Origin: Streptomonospora nanhaiensis
GTDB lineage: Bacteria > Actinomycetota > Actinomycetes > Streptosporangiales > Streptosporangiaceae
Direction: 5' to 3'
DNA length: 64,000 nucleotides
NCBI RefSeq assembly: GCF_026642255.1
Contig: NZ_CP113264.1
Location: forward strand, 1,302,001-1,366,000
Under the pieces are notes generated by a model. That model saw nothing but the letters and a program-made list of their open reading frames with translations. It did no database searches and was not told where the DNA came from. The position numbers and the translations under genes are program-made. Position 1 is the stretch's first letter; each line of letters starts with the position of its first letter. Positions 61,545 through 64,000 of this stretch are shown one piece after another.

Positions 61545-62770
61545 GGCGTCCTCGTTTCGTCGGCGCCGGACGCGCCGCGCACGTCCGGCGGGGTGGAGTC
61601 CGGCTGTCCCGGCCCGGCCGGCCCCGACGGCAGCCGCGCCCGCACCCGGAATCCTCCCCCCTCCAGGGGGCCCGCGTCCACCGTGCCGCCGACCAGGGCG
61701 GCGCGTTCGCGCATCCCGGTGATGCCGTTGCCCGGCACCGGGGGGCCGACCGTGCCGCGGCCGTCGTCCGTCACCTCGACCACCAGGGAGGACGCCCCGT
61801 GCTCGATCCGCACCCGGACGGCCGTCGCGCCGGAGTGGCGCACGGTGTTGGTGAGCGCCTCCTGCACGGTGCGGTAGGCGGCCGAGTCGGTGCTGACGGG
61901 CAGGCGGGCGGGGGCTCCGACGACCTCGACCTCCACGTCGAGCCCCGCGGTCCGCGTGCCCTCGGCGAGTTCGCCCACGCGGTCGAGCCCGGGGACCGGC
62001 GACCTCGGCGCGGCCTCGTCCACGGCGCGCAGCACCCCCAGCATCCCGCGCAGCTCGGTCAGGGTGTCCTTGCTGGTCTGCTTGATGGTGGCCAGGGCCT
62101 CCGCGGCGCGCCCGGGCTCCGTCTCGATGAGGTAGAGGGCGGTGCCGGCCTGCACGTTGATCAGCGAGATGTTGTGCGCGACGGTGTCGTGCACGTCCCG
62201 GGCCAGCCGGAGCCGCTCCTCCGACGCCCGGCGGAGCACCTCCTCCTCCTTCGTGCGGCCCGCCTCGACCGCGCGCTCGCGGTCGGCCCGCAGGTACTCC
62301 TGGCGCCAGCGCACGACCTCGCCCGTGCACAGCAGCAGCAGGACCCAGGCGACCATGCCCACCGCCTCGAAGCGGAACCCGCCGCTCACCAGCAGCTCGT
62401 AGGCGTTGACCGCGGCGAACTGGCCGACGCCCAGCGTCCACCCGAACACGCGGTAGCCCCAGCGGACCAGGGTGTAGAGCATGACGGCGGTGCACAGCAC
62501 GACCATGCCGTCCGGGAAGCCCAGGGGGTAGTAGACGGTCGCGGAGGCGATCGAGACCAGGCCCACGACGCACGGGAAGGCGGTTCGCCACAGGAGCGGC
62601 AGGCACGCCCCCAGGACGAGGGCCCACCCCCACGGCCAGAGCTCGCGGTCGGTGGGGACGGGGTCGACCCACTCGACCACGAGCGTGCTGCCCGCGGACA
62701 GGACCAGCAGGACCAGGGCGAGCCAGGCGTCGGTGCGCGTCGGGCGCGGGAGTAGTGCTGCCACACCCAC
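61541..62770 (-). CDS. NarL-family sensor histidine kinase
   Basis: A 409-residue kinase. The N-terminal part has about five membrane helices with almost no extracytoplasmic loop, suggesting sensing within the membrane. The HisKA_3 box is RDVHDTVAHNISLI with His194. The HATPase domain has N-box YRTVQEALTNTVRHS and G-box TDDGRG. ATG 62770 gives a normal N-terminus. A perfect 9-bp inverted repeat lies 60-81 bases upstream and is a candidate autoregulatory site. Signal unknown; membrane or redox state is plausible given cydAB downstream. Confidence 0.93.
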   Translation of the reverse strand: MGVAALLPRPTRTDAWLALVLLVLSAGSTLVVEWVDPVPTDRELWPWGWALVLGACLPLLWRTAFPCVVGLVSIASATVYYPLGFPDGMVVLCTAVMLYTLVRWGYRVFGWTLGVGQFAAVNAYELLVSGGFRFEAVGMVAWVLLLLCTGEVVRWRQEYLRADRERAVEAGRTKEEEVLRRASEERLRLARDVHDTVAHNISLINVQAGTALYLIETEPGRAAEALATIKQTSKDTLTELRGMLGVLRAVDEAAPRSPVPGLDRVGELAEGTRTAGLDVEVEVVGAPARLPVSTDSAAYRTVQEALTNTVRHSGATAVRVRIEHGASSLVVEVTDDGRGTVGPPVPGNGITGMRERAALVGGTVDAGPLEGGGFRVRARLPSGPAGPGQPDSTPPDVRGASGADETRTP

Positions 62771-62829
62771 GACGGTACGGTCACCCCCCGGGGTCGCGCG
62801 TCCTCCTCAGGGGTGCACTTCGCGTGTCG

Positions 62830-62851
62830 GCGTACTCCCCCCGGAGTACGC
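62830..62851. promoter_or_regulatory. Perfect inverted repeat upstream of sensor kinase
   Basis: GCGTACTCC and GGAGTACGC around CCCC, 60-81 bases before the kinase ATG. It has the same arm and the same 9-2-9 geometry as the site before cydA. Confidence 0.6.
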
Positions 62852-62928
62852 GTCCCGCGTCCCCGGGAACCCGTCCGCCGGGAGCGGCGGCCGGTTCCGG
62901 CCGTCCGCGCCGGGGACCGGCGGCGGGC

Positions 62929-63786
62929 TCAGAACACGTCGTCCGGCGGCGCGGGGGAGTCGACCGCGTCCGCGTCGTGGACGGGCGCGCGGCCCGAGAC
63001 GAAGCGGTCCAGATCCCCGCCCTCCAGCAGCCGGGCCATCTCCGGGTCGCGGTGCGCGCGGCGGCCCAGGTCCTCCGAGGGGAGTGGCCGGTGCCCGGCC
63101 ACCAGGACGAGGTTGCCGAACCGGCGCCCGCGCAGGATGGCGGGCGCGGCGGTCAGGGCCACGTGCGGCAGCACCGCGCGGGCGGTCGCCGCCTGCGCGC
63201 GGGTGTGCTCCAGGGAGTGGCCGTCGCCGATGTTCACCGCCAGCAGGCCTCCGGGCCTCAGCACGCGCGCCATCTCCCCGTAGAACTCCACCGAGGTCAG
63301 ACGCGCGGGCGTGCGCGCCCCCGCGAACACGTCGCTGACGACGAGGTCCGCGCTGTCGGCGTGCCGGGCGCCGATCCACTCGCGGGCGTCGCCGATCCCC
63401 ACCCGCAGCTGCGCCCTGCGGTCCCACGGCAGCCGCCGCCGCACCATCTCCACCAGAGGGGCGTCCACGTCCACCGCGCGCTGCCGCGAGCCGGGGCGGG
63501 TGTGCGCCACGTACCGGGCCAGGGTCAGTGCCCCCGCGCCCAGGTGCAGGGCGTCGATCGGCTCGCCCGCGGGCGCGACGAGGTCGGCGGCGTGCGCGAT
63601 CCGCCGCATGTACGAGAAGTCCAGGTAGGACGGGTCCGACAGGTCCACGTGGGACTGCGGCGTCCCCTCCACCACGAGGAACCACGAGTCGGACCGGTCC
63701 GCGTCCGCGAGCAGCTCCGTCCCGGGAACGCCCTCCGGCTCCCCGGCCCCGTCGGGTCCCGTGTCCCGAGTACCGCGTCTGCCCAT
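62929..63786 (-). CDS. Spermidine-synthase-like / class I methyltransferase-fold protein
   Basis: A 285-residue cytoplasmic protein with a Rossmann-like fold of the spermidine synthase group. Residues about 30-60 (SWFLVVEGTPQSHVDLSDPSYLDFSYMRR, in parts) match the N-terminal beta-part. ALHLGAGALTLARYVAHTRP is motif I, AVDVDAPLVEMVRRR is motif II, and DLVVSDVFAGARTP contains the catalytic-region Asp. True polyamine synthesis is uncertain; many actinobacterial members have no assigned reaction. ATG 63786 gives the full fold. It is convergent with nothing nearby and stands alone. Confidence 0.82.
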   Translation of the reverse strand: MGRRGTRDTGPDGAGEPEGVPGTELLADADRSDSWFLVVEGTPQSHVDLSDPSYLDFSYMRRIAHAADLVAPAGEPIDALHLGAGALTLARYVAHTRPGSRQRAVDVDAPLVEMVRRRLPWDRRAQLRVGIGDAREWIGARHADSADLVVSDVFAGARTPARLTSVEFYGEMARVLRPGGLLAVNIGDGHSLEHTRAQAATARAVLPHVALTAAPAILRGRRFGNLVLVAGHRPLPSEDLGRRAHRDPEMARLLEGGDLDRFVSGRAPVHDADAVDSPAPPDDVF

Positions 63787-63984
63787 GCTCTTCCCCGTTC
63801 GTCGGCGGCGTCCGCCGGCCCCTGCGCCGGCCGCGCCCGCCGCCCGGATCGCCGGCCACCAAGCCTAGGTACGGGCGGGAGCGCTCGCGCAACCCACGCG
63901 CGAACGCGTCCGCACTACCGCTAGCCTGGGACTCCCCTAGTCCTGATCCCCACGCCCCACGGGCGTGTTCACCGAGGAGTGGCC

Positions 63985-64000
63985 GTGCTGCTGCGGATGT
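63985..64000 (+). CDS. Start of a gene cut by the window edge, possibly proS
   Basis: GAGGAG at 63974-63979 lies five bases before GTG, followed by codons for LLRM at the very end. Some actinobacterial prolyl-tRNA synthetases begin with a similar x-L-x-R-M-S start, and proS lies near the dxr-ispG-GNAT block in related genomes. Five codons are far too few for a firm call. Confidence 0.3.

Noticed and set aside
62830..62851. DosR/DevR box
   Set aside because: The repeat does not contain the GGGACT/AGTCCC core of the DosR motif.

Overview
This window is chromosomal DNA from a high-GC (roughly 72-73 %) filamentous actinomycete. Third codon positions are almost all G or C, and GTG and TTG starts are common. 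It carries actinobacterial hallmarks: secA2, an orphan CvnD-type GTPase, a dxr / site-2 protease / ispG block, a GylR-like regulator and AfsR-like NB-ARC/LuxR regulators. Gene content and protein style fit Nocardiopsaceae or a neighbouring family, but genus is an inference. I see no transposase, integrase, CRISPR array, rRNA or tRNA.

Layout. 1-7.8 kb holds sugar and polyol catabolism: glpK (cut by the window edge) with gylR, a threonine aldolase, a coupled DJ-1/MarR pair, and a gluconate module (gntP, gntR, gntK). 7.8-17.7 kb holds a small acidic protein, a five-gene peptide/nickel-type ABC importer, a conserved actinobacterial protein and an unrecognised coiled-coil protein. 17.9-22.5 kb holds an aldehyde dehydrogenase, a secreted V8-like protease and a secreted S15-like hydrolase with a candidate iron box upstream. 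22.7-26.9 kb is the MEP-pathway block dxr / RIP / ispG.

27-36.3 kb holds an APC permease, davA and davB homologues (oxygenase route of lysine or arginine breakdown), a class A beta-lactamase, an Lrp regulator, a secreted TAP-like peptidase and a GNAT protein. The GNAT protein resembles the family that sits next to ispG in mycobacteria, so the amino-acid genes look inserted into an older neighbourhood. 36.5-43 kb holds a Bcr/CflA efflux protein and a second peptide-type ABC importer whose two ATPases are fused.

43.7-50.8 kb holds an RsbW-like ATPase, a degenerate N-terminal piece of an adenylate-forming enzyme and two tandem NB-ARC/LuxR regulators. 51-56.7 kb holds a HisRS of the eukaryote/archaea-like sequence type, an orphan CvnD GTPase, secA2 and a small protein. 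57-63.8 kb holds a CxxC protein, a 37-residue cysteine-rich microprotein, cydAB, a two-component system and a spermidine-synthase-like protein. The last 16 bases hold five codons of a gene that could be proS.

The most promising undescribed elements are these: the 8-cysteine microprotein behind cydAB, together with a 9-2-9 inverted repeat shared by the cydA and sensor-kinase promoters; the coiled-coil protein at 15.9-17.7 kb; the regulator pair with its dead AMP-binding fragment; and the davAB-Lrp-permease neighbourhood. Operators and hairpins were found by eye, and none was tested against a genome background.
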